Shown here one piece after another: positions 50,923-60,614 of a DNA stretch of 64,000 bases; position 1 is the stretch's first letter, and each line of letters starts with the position of its first letter. Under the pieces are notes generated by a model. The model did no database searches, was not told where the DNA came from, and saw nothing but the letters and a program-made list of their open reading frames with translations. This DNA is from Candidatus Chloroploca sp. Khr17 (GTDB lineage Bacteria; Chloroflexota; Chloroflexia; Chloroflexales; Chloroflexaceae). Made by a program: the position numbers and the translations under genes. The DNA lies in contig NZ_RYFF01000019.1 of NCBI RefSeq assembly GCF_004138165.1, positions 37,368 through 101,367 on the forward strand, in the 5' to 3' direction.

Positions 50923-51315
50923 ATGTCTACTGCTCGTCCCTGGACCCTGGTTGCCGCCATCACGCTGCTGATCTACACCCAGTTGCGCGACTTGCTGACC
51001 GTTGTCCTCGGTGGTCTGCCAGCCGGTGCCGAGATTATCCCACCGGTGGTCGTCTTCTTGGCCTATGTGATTGGCCTGCTCAGCATCGTGGCAGGCTATG
51101 GCCTTTGGACGATGCGGCGCTGGGCTGTGATTTTGACTATCGTCTTGATGAGTATTGGCCTGCTTAGTGCTGCGCCAGGCCTGGCGTTTGCCCCAACCCG
51201 AGAATTACAGGTTGCAGCGCTGATCGGAGTTGTCAGCAGCCTGGTCATCATCATTCTTCTGCTTCTCCCAGCGTCGCGGCAAGCTTTTCGCACCCAACAA
51301 GCTCAACCAGCATAG
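50923..51315 (+). CDS. Small four-helix membrane protein
   Basis: The 130-residue protein consists of four hydrophobic segments joined by short loops ('AAITLLIYTQL', 'VVFLAYVIGLLSIVAGYGLW', 'VILTIVLMSIGLLS', 'LIGVVSSLVIIILLLL'). It has no family I can name. AAGGAG precedes the ATG at 50923 by 9 bases; the frame is open to 50791 without support. It lies 16 bases before the histidine kinase gene and may be co-expressed with it. Confidence 0.72.
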   Translation: MSTARPWTLVAAITLLIYTQLRDLLTVVLGGLPAGAEIIPPVVVFLAYVIGLLSIVAGYGLWTMRRWAVILTIVLMSIGLLSAAPGLAFAPTRELQVAALIGVVSSLVIIILLLLPASRQAFRTQQAQPA

Positions 51316-51331
51316 TCATGTTGGAACATGC

Positions 51332-53458
51332 ATGCGCAGTCGCAACATCACAGCGCCACAGAGAAGATCGCTCAGCCTGGCAATGGCCTGGGTTGGCTGG
51401 CTGGGTGTGGTTCCACTCGCGATCAGTCTGACGTTTGCCGGGATCCCTGCGCGACGCAACGAGCTAACCGCTAGTCCCTGGATTGCGCCCTCGATGGGCG
51501 CAATCCTTGCGCTGGAGATTGGGCTTGCCCTGGTCTTTTTTGTGACGGCACTGCTGGTCACCTGGAAACGACCGCAAGAACCGATGGCACTCGTGCTCGC
51601 CATTACCCTGATCTTGCTCGGGGCCGTCGAGACAAGTCTCACCAATGCGCTTATTCTGCCTGAGCATAGCACCAGTGCGCAGCTCTGGCACTGGCCCGTG
51701 CTGGTGCTGCGCTCGCTCGAGATGATCTTTGCGTTGATCCTGCTCTATGTCTTTCCTGACGGACGTTTTGTGCCGCAATGGACCCGCCCCCTGGCTGTTA
51801 TCTGGATTGGGGCCAATGTTGCCTGGTTGCTTTTACCTGATCTGCCCTTCAATACGATTTATGGACCAACCTGGCGCGCAACCCCCGTGGCATCGCTGCT
51901 GGTTGGCGTTGGCTGGTTTAGTACCGGCATCATCGCGCTGACGCTGCGCTATCTCCGCATTGATGATCCCATTCAGCGTCGTCAGACCTGGTGGGTCGCT
52001 GCGGGCTTGATCGCGGCGGTGCTCGGCGGCATTGGCTATTACGGTTTGCAAGTCATCCATTTTGGCCTCGGCATCAGCCTGCTTGGCGAGGCTTACTGGG
52101 TCGGACGTCCCGCGCTTCAGGCGGTCGGGATGGCGTTGCTACCGCTCTGTTTGGCCGTAGCGATTCTACGCTATCGCCTCTTTGATCTTGAAATTATCGT
52201 CAATCGAGCCCTGGTGCATGGTGCCCTGACGCTCTTTGTGATTGCAACCTACATCGGCATTGTCACGAGCCTTAGCTCTGTTTTTCAAGATGAAGGCAGT
52301 CTGCTCTTTTCGTTGCTTGCCACCGGCATTATTGCCGTGCTCTTCCAACCGTTGCGTCGCTGGTTGCAGGATCACGTTGATCGCTTGATCTACGGTGCGC
52401 GCCACGAACCCTACAAGGTCTTGACAAGCCTGGGCCAACAACTTGAACAGACCCTAGAGCCGGAGGCGATGCTGACCACGATTGTCACAACGGTGGCGAC
52501 GACCCTCAAACTACCCTTTGTTGCGATTGCCCAGCAGGGTCCGGATGGATCGCCCGACGAGATCCTGGCCGCCTATCGGCTCGCATCAAGCGATGGCGCA
52601 AACGACAACCTCGCTGCGAGGCAACACTTTGCGATGATCCACCATGGTCAGGTGCTTGGTCAACTCATCGTCGCACCACGTTCAGGTGAGGTAAGCTTTC
52701 GCACCGACGAATTGCGCCTCTTGAGTGATCTGGCCAGGCAGGCTGGCAGCGCACTGCACAACCTACAACTCACCCGTGATCTCCAGCGCTCACGCGAGCG
52801 CATCATCAGCGCCCGTGAAGAAGAGCGTCGCCGTATTCGGCGCGATCTGCACGATGGCATCGGGCCAACCCTGGCGAGCGTGGCGCAACGCATTGGCCTC
52901 GCAACGGCCCTCATGCCGCACGACACCGAACGCAGCCAGCAACTGCTTGGCGAACTAGAGGATCAAGTGCGTGTGCTGGTGACTGATATTCGCCGTCTCG
53001 CCTACACGCTTCGTCCACCCATTCTTGATCAATACGGCATGAGCGAAGCGATCCGCATCGAGACCGAACGGATCGCCGCTACGAACATCAACCTCTGTTT
53101 CGAGGCTCCGAGCAGCCTCCCAGTGCTATCTGCTGCCGTTGAAACAACGCTCTACCGTATCGCCGTCGAAGCCGTGACCAACGTGATCCGTCATGCTGGG
53201 GCGACAACGTGTACACTTCGCATCAGCCTGGTAACAACTGATCAAACTGACCAGGTCGAACACCGCCAACAACCACCGTACTGGCTCCATCTAAGCATTG
53301 AAGACAATGGACGCGGGATGCATGCCAACAGTCTGGTCGGCATTGGCTTGCGCTCGATGCACGAACGAGCCGAAGAGATCGGGGGCAAACTCACCGTCAC
53401 ATCACAGCCCGGCACTGGCACAGCGATTCAGGCCATGGTTCCGCTGCTTCGTCCGTGA
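51332..53458 (+). CDS. NarL-type sensor histidine kinase with membrane and GAF-like domains
   Basis: The 708-residue kinase has about ten hydrophobic segments in its first 340 residues, a GAF-like sensor region (about 360-480), then HisKA_3 with the phosphorylated histidine in 'RRIRRDLHDGIGPTLA' (near residue 507) and a HATPase_c domain ('NVIRHAGA', 'EDNGRGM', 'GIGLRSMHERAEEIGG'). The start at 51332 is the first ATG after the small membrane gene; an in-frame ATG at 51230 would overlap it. The likely partner response regulator lies 307 bases on, beyond an intervening repeat. Confidence 0.9.
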   Translation: MRSRNITAPQRRSLSLAMAWVGWLGVVPLAISLTFAGIPARRNELTASPWIAPSMGAILALEIGLALVFFVTALLVTWKRPQEPMALVLAITLILLGAVETSLTNALILPEHSTSAQLWHWPVLVLRSLEMIFALILLYVFPDGRFVPQWTRPLAVIWIGANVAWLLLPDLPFNTIYGPTWRATPVASLLVGVGWFSTGIIALTLRYLRIDDPIQRRQTWWVAAGLIAAVLGGIGYYGLQVIHFGLGISLLGEAYWVGRPALQAVGMALLPLCLAVAILRYRLFDLEIIVNRALVHGALTLFVIATYIGIVTSLSSVFQDEGSLLFSLLATGIIAVLFQPLRRWLQDHVDRLIYGARHEPYKVLTSLGQQLEQTLEPEAMLTTIVTTVATTLKLPFVAIAQQGPDGSPDEILAAYRLASSDGANDNLAARQHFAMIHHGQVLGQLIVAPRSGEVSFRTDELRLLSDLARQAGSALHNLQLTRDLQRSRERIISAREEERRRIRRDLHDGIGPTLASVAQRIGLATALMPHDTERSQQLLGELEDQVRVLVTDIRRLAYTLRPPILDQYGMSEAIRIETERIAATNINLCFEAPSSLPVLSAAVETTLYRIAVEAVTNVIRHAGATTCTLRISLVTTDQTDQVEHRQQPPYWLHLSIEDNGRGMHANSLVGIGLRSMHERAEEIGGKLTVTSQPGTGTAIQAMVPLLRP

Positions 53459-53742
53459 ACGAAGTGTTCTGGTAGCACCGCCGACCACGAATACTGAGCA
53501 CGAATAAACGAATATGGGCTGCCCCTGCGCCATTCGTTTATTCGTGGCCCCCATTCGTGGTCGGCCAACGACACCGGAAAACTTCGTTCACACACTAATG
53601 AGTGGTCTGTAACGTAAGTTTCTTGATCCCAACGGGGGCTTCGACAGGCTCAGCCTCCGTCTGTGCGCAACGCCCATCGTCCGCCGTTGGCTGAGCTTGT
53701 CGAAACCAAGCCCGAGAGCAGAAAACGTGCGTTACACACTAC
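53459..53742. repeat. Composite repeat: module B followed by module A
   Basis: Module B (53459-53595) begins on the base after the kinase stop codon, with CCGACCACGAAT / ATTCGTGGTCGG arms. Module A (53603-53742) has GTCTGTAACGTAAGTTTCTTG, the GGCTTCGACAGGCTCAG / CTGAGCTTGTCG arms and GAAAACGTGCGTTACACAC. The order is the reverse of that at 39930. It occupies the 307 bases between kinase and regulator. Confidence 0.88.
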
Positions 53743-53765
53743 TGATCGAACAAGAGGAAAGCCTT

Positions 53766-54413
53766 ATGGAAAGCCTACGCATCCTGATCGCCGATGATCA
53801 CACGTTCTATCGTGAAGGCGTGCGGGCTATGCTCGCGTTGATGCCCAATGCCGAAGTAGTAGGAGAGGCCGTCACCGGAGAGGCGGCGATTACCCTGGCG
53901 GCGTCGCTGCAGCCCGATCTGATCTTGATGGATATCAAAATGCCAGGGTTGAACGGGATTGAAGCGACGCGTACGATTCTGCGCACAAGCCCGCATATTG
54001 CCGTGTTGATGGTGACAATGTTTGACGATGACGAATCAGTCTTTGCGGCCATGCGCGCTGGGGCACGCGGCTACTTGCTGAAGGATGCCCGCCACGACGA
54101 ACTGATCCGTGCGGTAACCGCCGTCAGTTGTGGTGAAGCCATCTTTAGCCCGGCGATTGCCCAACGCATGATCCAATACTTCAAGCATAGCCACACCAAT
54201 ACCCTGGCCGCGATCTTCCCAGAACTGACCGAGCGGGAGCGTGAGATCCTGGCGTTGCTGGCGCGGGGCCATACCAACGAAGCCATCGCCCAGCGCCTCC
54301 ATCTGAGCCTCAAGACGATCCGCAACCATGTGAGCAATATGCTCAACAAACTGCAGGTCAGCGACCGTGCGCAGGCGATTGTCAAAGCCCGCGACGCCGG
54401 GCTTGGAAGCTAA
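53766..54413 (+). CDS. NarL/FixJ-family response regulator
   Basis: The 215-residue regulator has a receiver domain with the acidic pair D10-D11 ('IADDHTF'), the phosphorylation site D56 ('LILMDIKMPG') and 'GYLLKDA' with the conserved lysine. A C-terminal LuxR-type helix-turn-helix (about 148-210: 'LTEREREILALLARGHTNEAIA') follows. GAGGAAAG precedes the ATG at 53766. It is most likely phosphorylated by the kinase encoded upstream. The DNA target is unknown. Confidence 0.94.
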   Translation: MESLRILIADDHTFYREGVRAMLALMPNAEVVGEAVTGEAAITLAASLQPDLILMDIKMPGLNGIEATRTILRTSPHIAVLMVTMFDDDESVFAAMRAGARGYLLKDARHDELIRAVTAVSCGEAIFSPAIAQRMIQYFKHSHTNTLAAIFPELTEREREILALLARGHTNEAIAQRLHLSLKTIRNHVSNMLNKLQVSDRAQAIVKARDAGLGS

Positions 54414-54536
54414 GCCAAGGATTTAGGAGCTAGAAAATAGGAAATAGCCGAACTGCCCATGCCGATCCCTCAAACCTCTGCGCCTCAGCGCCTTTGCGTC
54501 AAATAACCCGCCTTATCTCCTGGGAGTGACGGCTGG

Positions 54537-55520
54537 TTAGAGGGAGGCACTCGGCAAGCCACCGGCCGAACGCGCCATCAAAACGGCTCGTTCGACGGCA
54601 CAGGCGAGCACATCGGCGGCAAGGCTGCCCAGCATCACCATTGGTGGGGCGGGGCGTTGCGCCGTCGCAAGCGCAAAGACGGTATCGCCATCAAAAGGCG
54701 TGTGGATTGGGCGAATCGTGCGGGCCAGGCCATCCTGGGCCATCTGCGCCAGTTTGCGTGCTTCGGCTTTGCTGAGCCGGGCATCAGTTGCAACGACGGC
54801 AAGCGTCGTATTGCCCAGCGCATCACGCTGACTGCCACCAAACGCGGGCTGAAAGCGCGGATCACGCAGCAGATCCATCGTGCTGAGCAGACCACCGTTC
54901 GCGCGATCACGGACCCCGGCGAGTTGCACCGTACCACCAGGCGTACGGCTTGCCACCGGATCGCGCCAGACATCGCCGTAGGCATTGACGGCCACGAGAG
55001 CGCCGACGACCGTGCCATCGGGGAGGATTTCGCTCGCAGTGCCGAGGCCACTCTTCATCGCCGCAGTCATGCCAAGCGCTTTGCCGACCGAAGCCCCGGC
55101 CCCGGCACCGACACAACCTTCGGCAACGAGGGTGCTCGCATTGACACAGGCAGCATAACCCATCGCAGCGTCAGGGAAACGATCAGCGCGTCCGAGCGCT
55201 AGATCAAAGAGCACCGCAGCCGGCACAATCGGCACACGCGCAACGCCCGTCTCGAAGCCATAGCCATGTTCAGCGAGCCACTGAACCACCCCGGTCACCG
55301 CCGCAAGGCCAAAGGCACTGCCGCCGCACAAGGCAATGGCATGCACCTGATCAACCATCGCCTCAGGAACGAGCAAATCCGTCTCGCGGGTACCAGGGGC
55401 ACCGCCGCGCACATCAACCCCCCCGACAGCCCCGGCGGGGGTCAAGATGACCGTCACCCCGGTCAACGCCTCAAGATCGTGGGCATGGCCCACCGTCAAC
55501 CCAGTGACAGCCGTAATCAT
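54537..55520 (-). CDS. P1/DmpA-family (S58) peptidase or amide hydrolase
   Basis: The 327-residue protein matches the DmpA / nylon-oligomer hydrolase NylC-like family of N-terminal-nucleophile enzymes: 'VTGLTVGHAHD' at the start, 'GGVDVRGGAPGTRETDLL', 'CGGSAFGLAAVTGVVQWL', and 'GNTTLAVVATDARLSK', where the self-cleavage and nucleophile residue is expected at the N-T-T. Such enzymes release N-terminal amino acids or hydrolyse amides. Its start codon overlaps the stop of the zinc-ribbon gene by four bases, so the two are translationally coupled. Confidence 0.88.
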   Translation of the reverse strand: MITAVTGLTVGHAHDLEALTGVTVILTPAGAVGGVDVRGGAPGTRETDLLVPEAMVDQVHAIALCGGSAFGLAAVTGVVQWLAEHGYGFETGVARVPIVPAAVLFDLALGRADRFPDAAMGYAACVNASTLVAEGCVGAGAGASVGKALGMTAAMKSGLGTASEILPDGTVVGALVAVNAYGDVWRDPVASRTPGGTVQLAGVRDRANGGLLSTMDLLRDPRFQPAFGGSQRDALGNTTLAVVATDARLSKAEARKLAQMAQDGLARTIRPIHTPFDGDTVFALATAQRPAPPMVMLGSLAADVLACAVERAVLMARSAGGLPSASL

Positions 55521-56044
55521 CGGCGCGGCACCTCATCGGACTGAGCAAGCACAGGATAGGAGGGGCCAACGAGGGTCGCCGCCTCACGCGAGCCAGCGGT
55601 CGAACCATCGTAGGTACAATAGGGGCAGACGCTCCAAGTCAGATCAACCACCCGATCGCAGCCGGGGCAGCGACGGCGGAGATGCGCCTGACAATGGGGA
55701 CACAGAATAAAATCGGGTTCAACGGGGCGTTGGCACTCGGGGCAGACATACTTCTCTTCAATATCGCGGCGCAGATACTCTTGCTCAAGTTCCCGTTCAT
55801 ACTTCTCGGCGATCGTCTGAGGGGGGCGGAGGACAAGATGGAGCACAAGGCCACCAAAAGGCAAGAGCAAGACAAGCGCCACCGCGAGCACCTGGACGGA
55901 GACATCATCGCTGCGGCGGCGAATATCACGATATGCCCAGAGCACAGACGCAGCCCACAAGAGGGCGAGGTAGGCCCCAAGGATCACCCCGCCCACCTGC
56001 AACAGGGGCACAAGATTCGCAAAAAAATCCTGAATAACTTCCAT
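55517..56044 (-). CDS. Membrane-anchored double zinc-ribbon protein
   Basis: The 175-residue protein has two N-terminal membrane helices (about 12-35 and 48-70), a charged coiled stretch ('EKYERELEQEYLRRDIEEKY') and then eight cysteines in four C-x2-C pairs ('CPECQRP', 'CPHCQAH', 'CPGCDRV', 'CPYCTYD'), giving two zinc ribbons. The ribbons face the cytoplasm if the N-terminus is outside; topology is not certain. No activity is known. It is coupled to the P1 peptidase gene and lies directly after darA. Confidence 0.8.
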   Translation of the reverse strand: MEVIQDFFANLVPLLQVGGVILGAYLALLWAASVLWAYRDIRRRSDDVSVQVLAVALVLLLPFGGLVLHLVLRPPQTIAEKYERELEQEYLRRDIEEKYVCPECQRPVEPDFILCPHCQAHLRRRCPGCDRVVDLTWSVCPYCTYDGSTAGSREAATLVGPSYPVLAQSDEVPRR

Positions 56045-56377
56045 CTATGCTTGCAGCCTATCTACTTCAGCGTTGAGCACAAAAATAGTCGCCCCACCCA
56101 CCTGAACCTCAAGCGGCGCAGGGGGATAGAACTCACCCGACTCGGCAATGGGAGGCATAGGCGAGACATAGCGAGTGCGGGTGGAACAATGCTCACGCAC
56201 GACCCCAATCACGTGATCAAGATGGGCATCCTCAACACTGAGCATCAACGTCACATTGCCTTCGCGCAAAAAACCACCCTGGCTACTGAGGCGGGTCACT
56301 CGATAGCCCTCTTCGTTCAACGCATCAACAAGATTCGACGCATCCTGATGTTGAATGATAGCAAGGATCAACTTCAT
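56045..56377 (-). CDS. darA: Cyclic-di-AMP receptor DarA/PstA-like protein
   Basis: The 110-residue protein fits the PII-like DarA (YaaQ/PstA) family: 'MKLILAIIQHQDASNLVDALNEEGYRVTRLSS' at the start (quoted in part), the 'GGFLREGNVTLML' loop, and 'VGGATIFVLNAEVDRL' at the end. Family members are trimers that bind cyclic di-AMP. The gene overlaps tmk by four bases, the same tmk-darA pair known from Bacillus. The acceptor of its signal is unknown. Confidence 0.9.
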   Translation of the reverse strand: MKLILAIIQHQDASNLVDALNEEGYRVTRLSSQGGFLREGNVTLMLSVEDAHLDHVIGVVREHCSTRTRYVSPMPPIAESGEFYPPAPLEVQVGGATIFVLNAEVDRLQA

Positions 56378-57069
56378 CCGTATGACTCCAGACGCGCAAC
56401 ACGCTGGACAAGCGGCTCAACTTCAGCCGCAATCTGTTCAGCAAGTTGCTCAAGCGACTGTTCGGCCTCAAGGCGGCGCCAGCGCGCCGGTTCACGGCGC
56501 ATCAACTCGGCAAAGCCAGCGGCGACGCGCTGATGATACGCCAGATCGCGGGCATCGAGACGATTCCACTCAGGCGGGGTTGCAAAGGTTGAGCCTGGAT
56601 GCGCCACTTCAAGCGTACGGTCACGGGCAATCCGTTTGCGTTGCAACCCCGCTTCGACATCAAGGTCAAGATACAATGTCAGATCGGGCAGCAAACCGCC
56701 GGTCGCAACCCCCGTAATCAGGTGCAACTCTTCGAGATCACGCCCGAGGCCGTACCCCTGATAGGCAAACGTCGAGTCAGCATAGCGGTCGCACAGAACA
56801 ATGCCCCCGGTCTTCAAATAGGGGCGAATAAGCTCACTGACCAGTTGCGCCCGTGCTGCCGAAAAGAGCAACGTCTCGGTTGTCGGGGCCATCTCGGTAT
56901 GGCGCAGATCAATCAAAATACGACGGATCATCTCACCAATGCGTGTGCCACCTGGTTCACGAGTCAGGATCACGGGATAGCCCTGCGCCTGGAGGCGCTC
57001 ATAAAGCAACCGTGCCTGGGTACTCTTGCCACTTCCTTCAGGCCCCTCAAAGGTGATAAAGACACCCAT
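56374..57069 (-). CDS. tmk: Thymidylate kinase
   Basis: Tmk phosphorylates dTMP to dTDP. The 231-residue protein has the P-loop 'FEGPEGSGKSTQ' (7-18), 'REPGGTRIGE', the DR(Y/H) motif 'LCDRYADSTFAYQGYG' and the lid region. It is a little longer than E. coli Tmk because of an insert near residues 160-180 ('PGSTFATPPEWNRL'). The start at 57069 is chosen over 57087 as it begins at the conserved beta strand. It is the first gene of the run tmk-darA-zinc ribbon-P1 peptidase. Confidence 0.95.
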   Translation of the reverse strand: MGVFITFEGPEGSGKSTQARLLYERLQAQGYPVILTREPGGTRIGEMIRRILIDLRHTEMAPTTETLLFSAARAQLVSELIRPYLKTGGIVLCDRYADSTFAYQGYGLGRDLEELHLITGVATGGLLPDLTLYLDLDVEAGLQRKRIARDRTLEVAHPGSTFATPPEWNRLDARDLAYHQRVAAGFAELMRREPARWRRLEAEQSLEQLAEQIAAEVEPLVQRVARLESYG

Positions 57070-57108
57070 CTTGCTGCACCATCTCACTCAAAGCTTGCCC
57101 ACGCTCCT

Positions 57109-57114
57109 ATTATA
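57109..57114 (-). promoter_or_regulatory. -10 element of the tmk operon
   Basis: TATAAT on the minus strand stands 40 bases before the tmk ATG. No clear -35 is seen at 16-18 bases. Confidence 0.35.
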
Positions 57115-57258
57115 CCCTACGCATGAGCAATAAGAAACAAAACCCACCTAAGACCAATCCGTTGCAAAGAAGGCGATTGTTTTGACGCAAAGGCGCAAAG
57201 GCGCAACGTTTTTCGCGTAGGTGAGCGAACCCTTCGTGTCTTCGCGTGAGCAGAAGGC

Positions 57259-58974
57259 TCAGCGAAAGATCTTCACTCGCCGATTCGCCTCTTCGCCGCG
57301 GCTCTCGGAGCGCAAATTGTACCGATCAGCCATCTGGTGTTGCAATTTGCGAATATAGCTACTTCGCGGGGCGAGTTCGACCATCATCTCTTCGCCATTC
57401 ATCACCTGGGTAATCGCTTGCTCGACCTCAAGTAATGCTTCTTCAACGATACTACTCTCATCACCACGGCGTCCAGAGCCAGCCGTCTCATCGTAGTCAC
57501 CGTCGCGGAGGTTGAAGACGAGAGCCAATTGGCGTTCCATTTGGGTGATCGTATTATTGCGCAAGACATAGACGGGCACACCCTGTTCTTCAGCTTGGCG
57601 GAGACGTTGCGCACTCTGGCGATAATAGTTTTTGAGGGTCATCACCAGGGTCGCATCGTGCATATCACGCACAATCACCGCCGGCACCCGCAGACGTTCA
57701 ATTGCCGTTTCGAGGCGATTCCGGCTGACCCCAAACGGAAAGATGCGCTGGGTTGGTATCTGGCTCGCCGCCGAGGTTCCCGGATTGTTGACGGCACCAG
57801 GCACACTCGGCGAGGCCCCGGTACGCTCACGCAAGCGCGGGCCAGCGGTACCCATCAATTCACCAAAGCCTGCTCGCCCGCCACGGCCCCCCATGCGCTC
57901 ACCGGCACGCTCACGCATACCCCCAGTGCGCCGACCAAGAGCGGGCGCATCGATCACCTCACGGCGCACAGCAACCGACTTGACTTCGCCATCGGCATCA
58001 CGTGAGCGAGCCTCGGCGGGCGGATCTTCGCCGCGCAGAATCGCATCGACAGCCGCAGCCACATCATCATACACCGTCACCTGATCCCAGCTCTGGATCT
58101 CGACCAGCACATCGAAGGTCGGGGGGGCCTTGCGCTCGAGCACCGTCTTTTGCGTACCGCGTCGCCGGGCCTCATCGTCGCCGAGGGTCACGGCCTGGAT
58201 CCCACCAACGAGATCAGAGAGGGTCGGATTGACCATCAGGTTATCGAGTGTATTACCGTGGGCCGTGCCAACAAGTTGCACACCGCGTTCAGCGATGGTA
58301 CGAGCGGCCATCGCCTCAAGCTCGGTACCAATCTCATCAATGACGATCACCTCGGGCATATGATTTTCGACCGCCTCGATCATCACCGCGTGCTGGCGCG
58401 CCGGGCTAGGCACCTGCATCCGTCGAGCGCGGCCGATGCCCGGATGGGGAATATCGCCATCGCCCGCGATCTCATTCGAGGTATCAACAATCACGACCCG
58501 CTTACGGAACTCATCGGCGAGCACCCGGGCCGTCTCGCGGAGCAACGTCGTCTTACCGGTACCGGGCTTGCCGAGCAAGAGAATGCTCTTGCCACTTTCA
58601 ACCAGATCACGAATAATCGTCACCGTCCCAAACACCGCACGCCCAACGCGGCAGGTCAGACCAATGACGCGCTCTTGGCGATTACGGATCGCCGAAATAC
58701 GATGGAGGGTACGTGGAATACCGGCGCGATTATCTTCGCCAAAGGTACCGATGCGGGCCGTCACCGCATCAATCTCGGCCTGGGTCACCTCACGGTCGCT
58801 CAGAAAGAGCTCCTTCTGGCGATACCGAGCCTCGGGCAAGCGGCCGAGATCCATCACAATCTCGAGCAGATCAGCGGAAGCCTCTTCACTTTGCAACAAC
58901 GCCTCGGTAATATGGGGGGGCAACGTCGCAAGCAACAGGTCAATATCGTTCGTCACCTCGTGGTGCTGTGACAT
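57259..58974 (-). CDS. Ycf45/SpoIIIAA-like AAA ATPase with R3H domain
   Basis: The 571-residue ATPase has an N-terminal helical region, Walker A '[10 protein letters not shown]' (135-144), Walker B 'VIVIDEIG' near 215, and '[16 protein letters not shown]', all typical of the SpoIIIAA/Ycf45 group. A long Arg/Gly-rich, low-complexity middle (about 340-400) leads to a C-terminal part with a RNase-H-like '[18 protein letters not shown]' and an R3H domain for single-stranded nucleic acid ('[18 protein letters not shown]'). Similar proteins are found in cyanobacteria and plastids; the role is not established. The next gene (58983-59966) lies 8 bases upstream in the same direction. Confidence 0.88.
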   Translation of the reverse strand: MSQHHEVTNDIDLLLATLPPHITEALLQSEEASADLLEIVMDLGRLPEARYRQKELFLSDREVTQAEIDAVTARIGTFGEDNRAGIPRTLHRISAIRNRQERVIGLTCRVGRAVFGTVTIIRDLVESGKSILLLGKPGTGKTTLLRETARVLADEFRKRVVIVDTSNEIAGDGDIPHPGIGRARRMQVPSPARQHAVMIEAVENHMPEVIVIDEIGTELEAMAARTIAERGVQLVGTAHGNTLDNLMVNPTLSDLVGGIQAVTLGDDEARRRGTQKTVLERKAPPTFDVLVEIQSWDQVTVYDDVAAAVDAILRGEDPPAEARSRDADGEVKSVAVRREVIDAPALGRRTGGMRERAGERMGGRGGRAGFGELMGTAGPRLRERTGASPSVPGAVNNPGTSAASQIPTQRIFPFGVSRNRLETAIERLRVPAVIVRDMHDATLVMTLKNYYRQSAQRLRQAEEQGVPVYVLRNNTITQMERQLALVFNLRDGDYDETAGSGRRGDESSIVEEALLEVEQAITQVMNGEEMMVELAPRSSYIRKLQHQMADRYNLRSESRGEEANRRVKIFR

Positions 58975-58982
58975 AAGTATCT

Positions 58983-59966
58983 TCAGTCCTCTCTGGGTGC
59001 AGCAATGCGGGGCACAGGCATCTGTACCTCAAGACCAGGCTCCAACGACGGAACAAGCAAAGGGCGCCGCACAGGGATCACAGTATGTTTCACAAGCAAG
59101 GTCTGCTCATCAAACACCTCAAAGCCAAGCCCCTCGACGGGAGCAAGCAACTCGCCCTGGTACTCACGCAGTAACAGATAGACGGGGCGATTATCAATCA
59201 ACTGAGCAAGCCCAAAACGCAACACATCAACCGCCAGATCGCGGGCATCGGGGCGAATCAAGAGACTGAAGACATGGGCGCCAGGGCCACTGACCATGCG
59301 CAGATACGCCGCCAAATCATCATCAGGCCCCAGCACCCAAGCTCGTACGCGGACGCTACTCCACCGTTGCGTCAGCGCCCAATTGCGCGCATTGCGCACC
59401 TCGGCCTGTTGCACCGGCGGGGGTGTTGTCGCGCCATAGAGCTTATGGATCGCCCAGTGATCGCGGCGCGACTGGACGCGCATAGGGGCAAGGCTCGTGC
59501 CCTGGTTCCAATCAGGCCCCGAGAGTTGCAGAATGGTCGCATGCGCATAGGCTTGAAAGCCAATCTGGCGGAAGATCTCGCGCAACTCACCAAAGTGAGC
59601 AGGCGGGGCCGCGTAGAGGCGCTGGATCTGATGGTAGCCCGCATGCACACAGATGCGTTCGAGCAAGCGATACCAGAGCTCGTAATCACTGGGCAAGCGG
59701 GCCATACGGGGGCCATTCGTCGCAAGATAGACAATATCCTGCTCGGGGCGGCCACTGCGCCCACTCGCCTGCAGCACCGCATTGCCCCCCCGTTCCTGAT
59801 AGGTAACGGTACTCATGTCACGGCCATTGCCCTGCAGCATGCACCGCAAGGCAAACCAGGCAGGCCGATGTGACTGCGCAAGCAAATGTTCAGTAAAGAG
59901 CAACACGTGATGGCGGGGCTTGCGCCTCAGTGACCAGAGATCGGCGGGCGCGACTGAGCGTATCAT
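58983..59966 (-). CDS. GNAT-like protein of unknown function
   Basis: The 327-residue protein is not assigned with certainty. Two halves resemble tandem GNAT-like folds: 'RYLL'-type beta strands, '[28 protein letters not shown]' (quoted in part) in the first, and '[43 protein letters not shown]' (quoted in part) in the second, each ending in the 'GF' strand expected before motif B. The pyrophosphate-binding Gly-x-Gly motif is weak, so it may bind but not acetylate. It lies upstream of the R3H ATPase with an 8-base gap and is probably part of the same operon. Confidence 0.6.
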   Translation of the reverse strand: MIRSVAPADLWSLRRKPRHHVLLFTEHLLAQSHRPAWFALRCMLQGNGRDMSTVTYQERGGNAVLQASGRSGRPEQDIVYLATNGPRMARLPSDYELWYRLLERICVHAGYHQIQRLYAAPPAHFGELREIFRQIGFQAYAHATILQLSGPDWNQGTSLAPMRVQSRRDHWAIHKLYGATTPPPVQQAEVRNARNWALTQRWSSVRVRAWVLGPDDDLAAYLRMVSGPGAHVFSLLIRPDARDLAVDVLRFGLAQLIDNRPVYLLLREYQGELLAPVEGLGFEVFDEQTLLVKHTVIPVRRPLLVPSLEPGLEVQMPVPRIAAPRED

Positions 59967-60013
59967 AAAATACTACAGCGTGAGTAAGTAGAGTGGCGAG
60001 CAACACGCACTGG

Positions 60014-60586
60014 CTACAACTCCAGAAAATAGCGATGCACACGATCATCAGCGGCCAATTCGGGATGAAACGTCGTCACCAGCAAGCGACCCTGACGAGC
60101 CGCGACAATCGCACCGTCTTCCAAACGCGCGAGCACCTCCACCTCTTTGCCAACCATCTCGATCTGAGGGGCACGGATAAAGACCCCGCGAAGTGGCGGC
60201 TCACCGAGCAAAGGGATCGGCAAAAGAGTCTCAAAACTATCAAGCTGACTACCGTAGGCATTACGACGAACCGTAATATCCATCACAGCAAGGGTCGGCT
60301 GGCCACCCTTTTTGACATCGAGCACCTGACGGGCGAGCAGAATCGCCCCGGCGCACGTCCCCCAGATCGCCAGATCGTGCCCAGCGCGTGCGCGAATCGG
60401 CTCGAGCATCTCATAGCGATCGAGCAACCGACCGATGGTTGTACTCTCGCCACCGGGAATAATCAAATGACTGACTCCGGCAAGCTGGCGAGGCAAGCGA
60501 ACCTCAACCGGTGCTGCACCAAGCTGATGCAGCACCGCAGCGTGTTCACGAAAATCACCCTGAAGGGCGAGGACCCCTACTGGCAT
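60014..60586 (-). CDS. pdxT: PLP synthase glutaminase subunit PdxT
   Basis: PdxT hydrolyses glutamine and passes ammonia to PdxS in pyridoxal-phosphate synthesis. The 190-residue protein has 'IPGGESTT' (44-50), the nucleophile C78 in '[12 protein letters not shown]', and the H174-x-E176 pair in '[11 protein letters not shown]'. All family blocks are present. It follows pdxS by 28 bases on the same strand. Confidence 0.97.
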   Translation of the reverse strand: MPVGVLALQGDFREHAAVLHQLGAAPVEVRLPRQLAGVSHLIIPGGESTTIGRLLDRYEMLEPIRARAGHDLAIWGTCAGAILLARQVLDVKKGGQPTLAVMDITVRRNAYGSQLDSFETLLPIPLLGEPPLRGVFIRAPQIEMVGKEVEVLARLEDGAIVAARQGRLLVTTFHPELAADDRVHRYFLEL

Positions 60587-60614
60587 ACAGAACCCACTAC
60601 CCTCTGCAAAGCGA

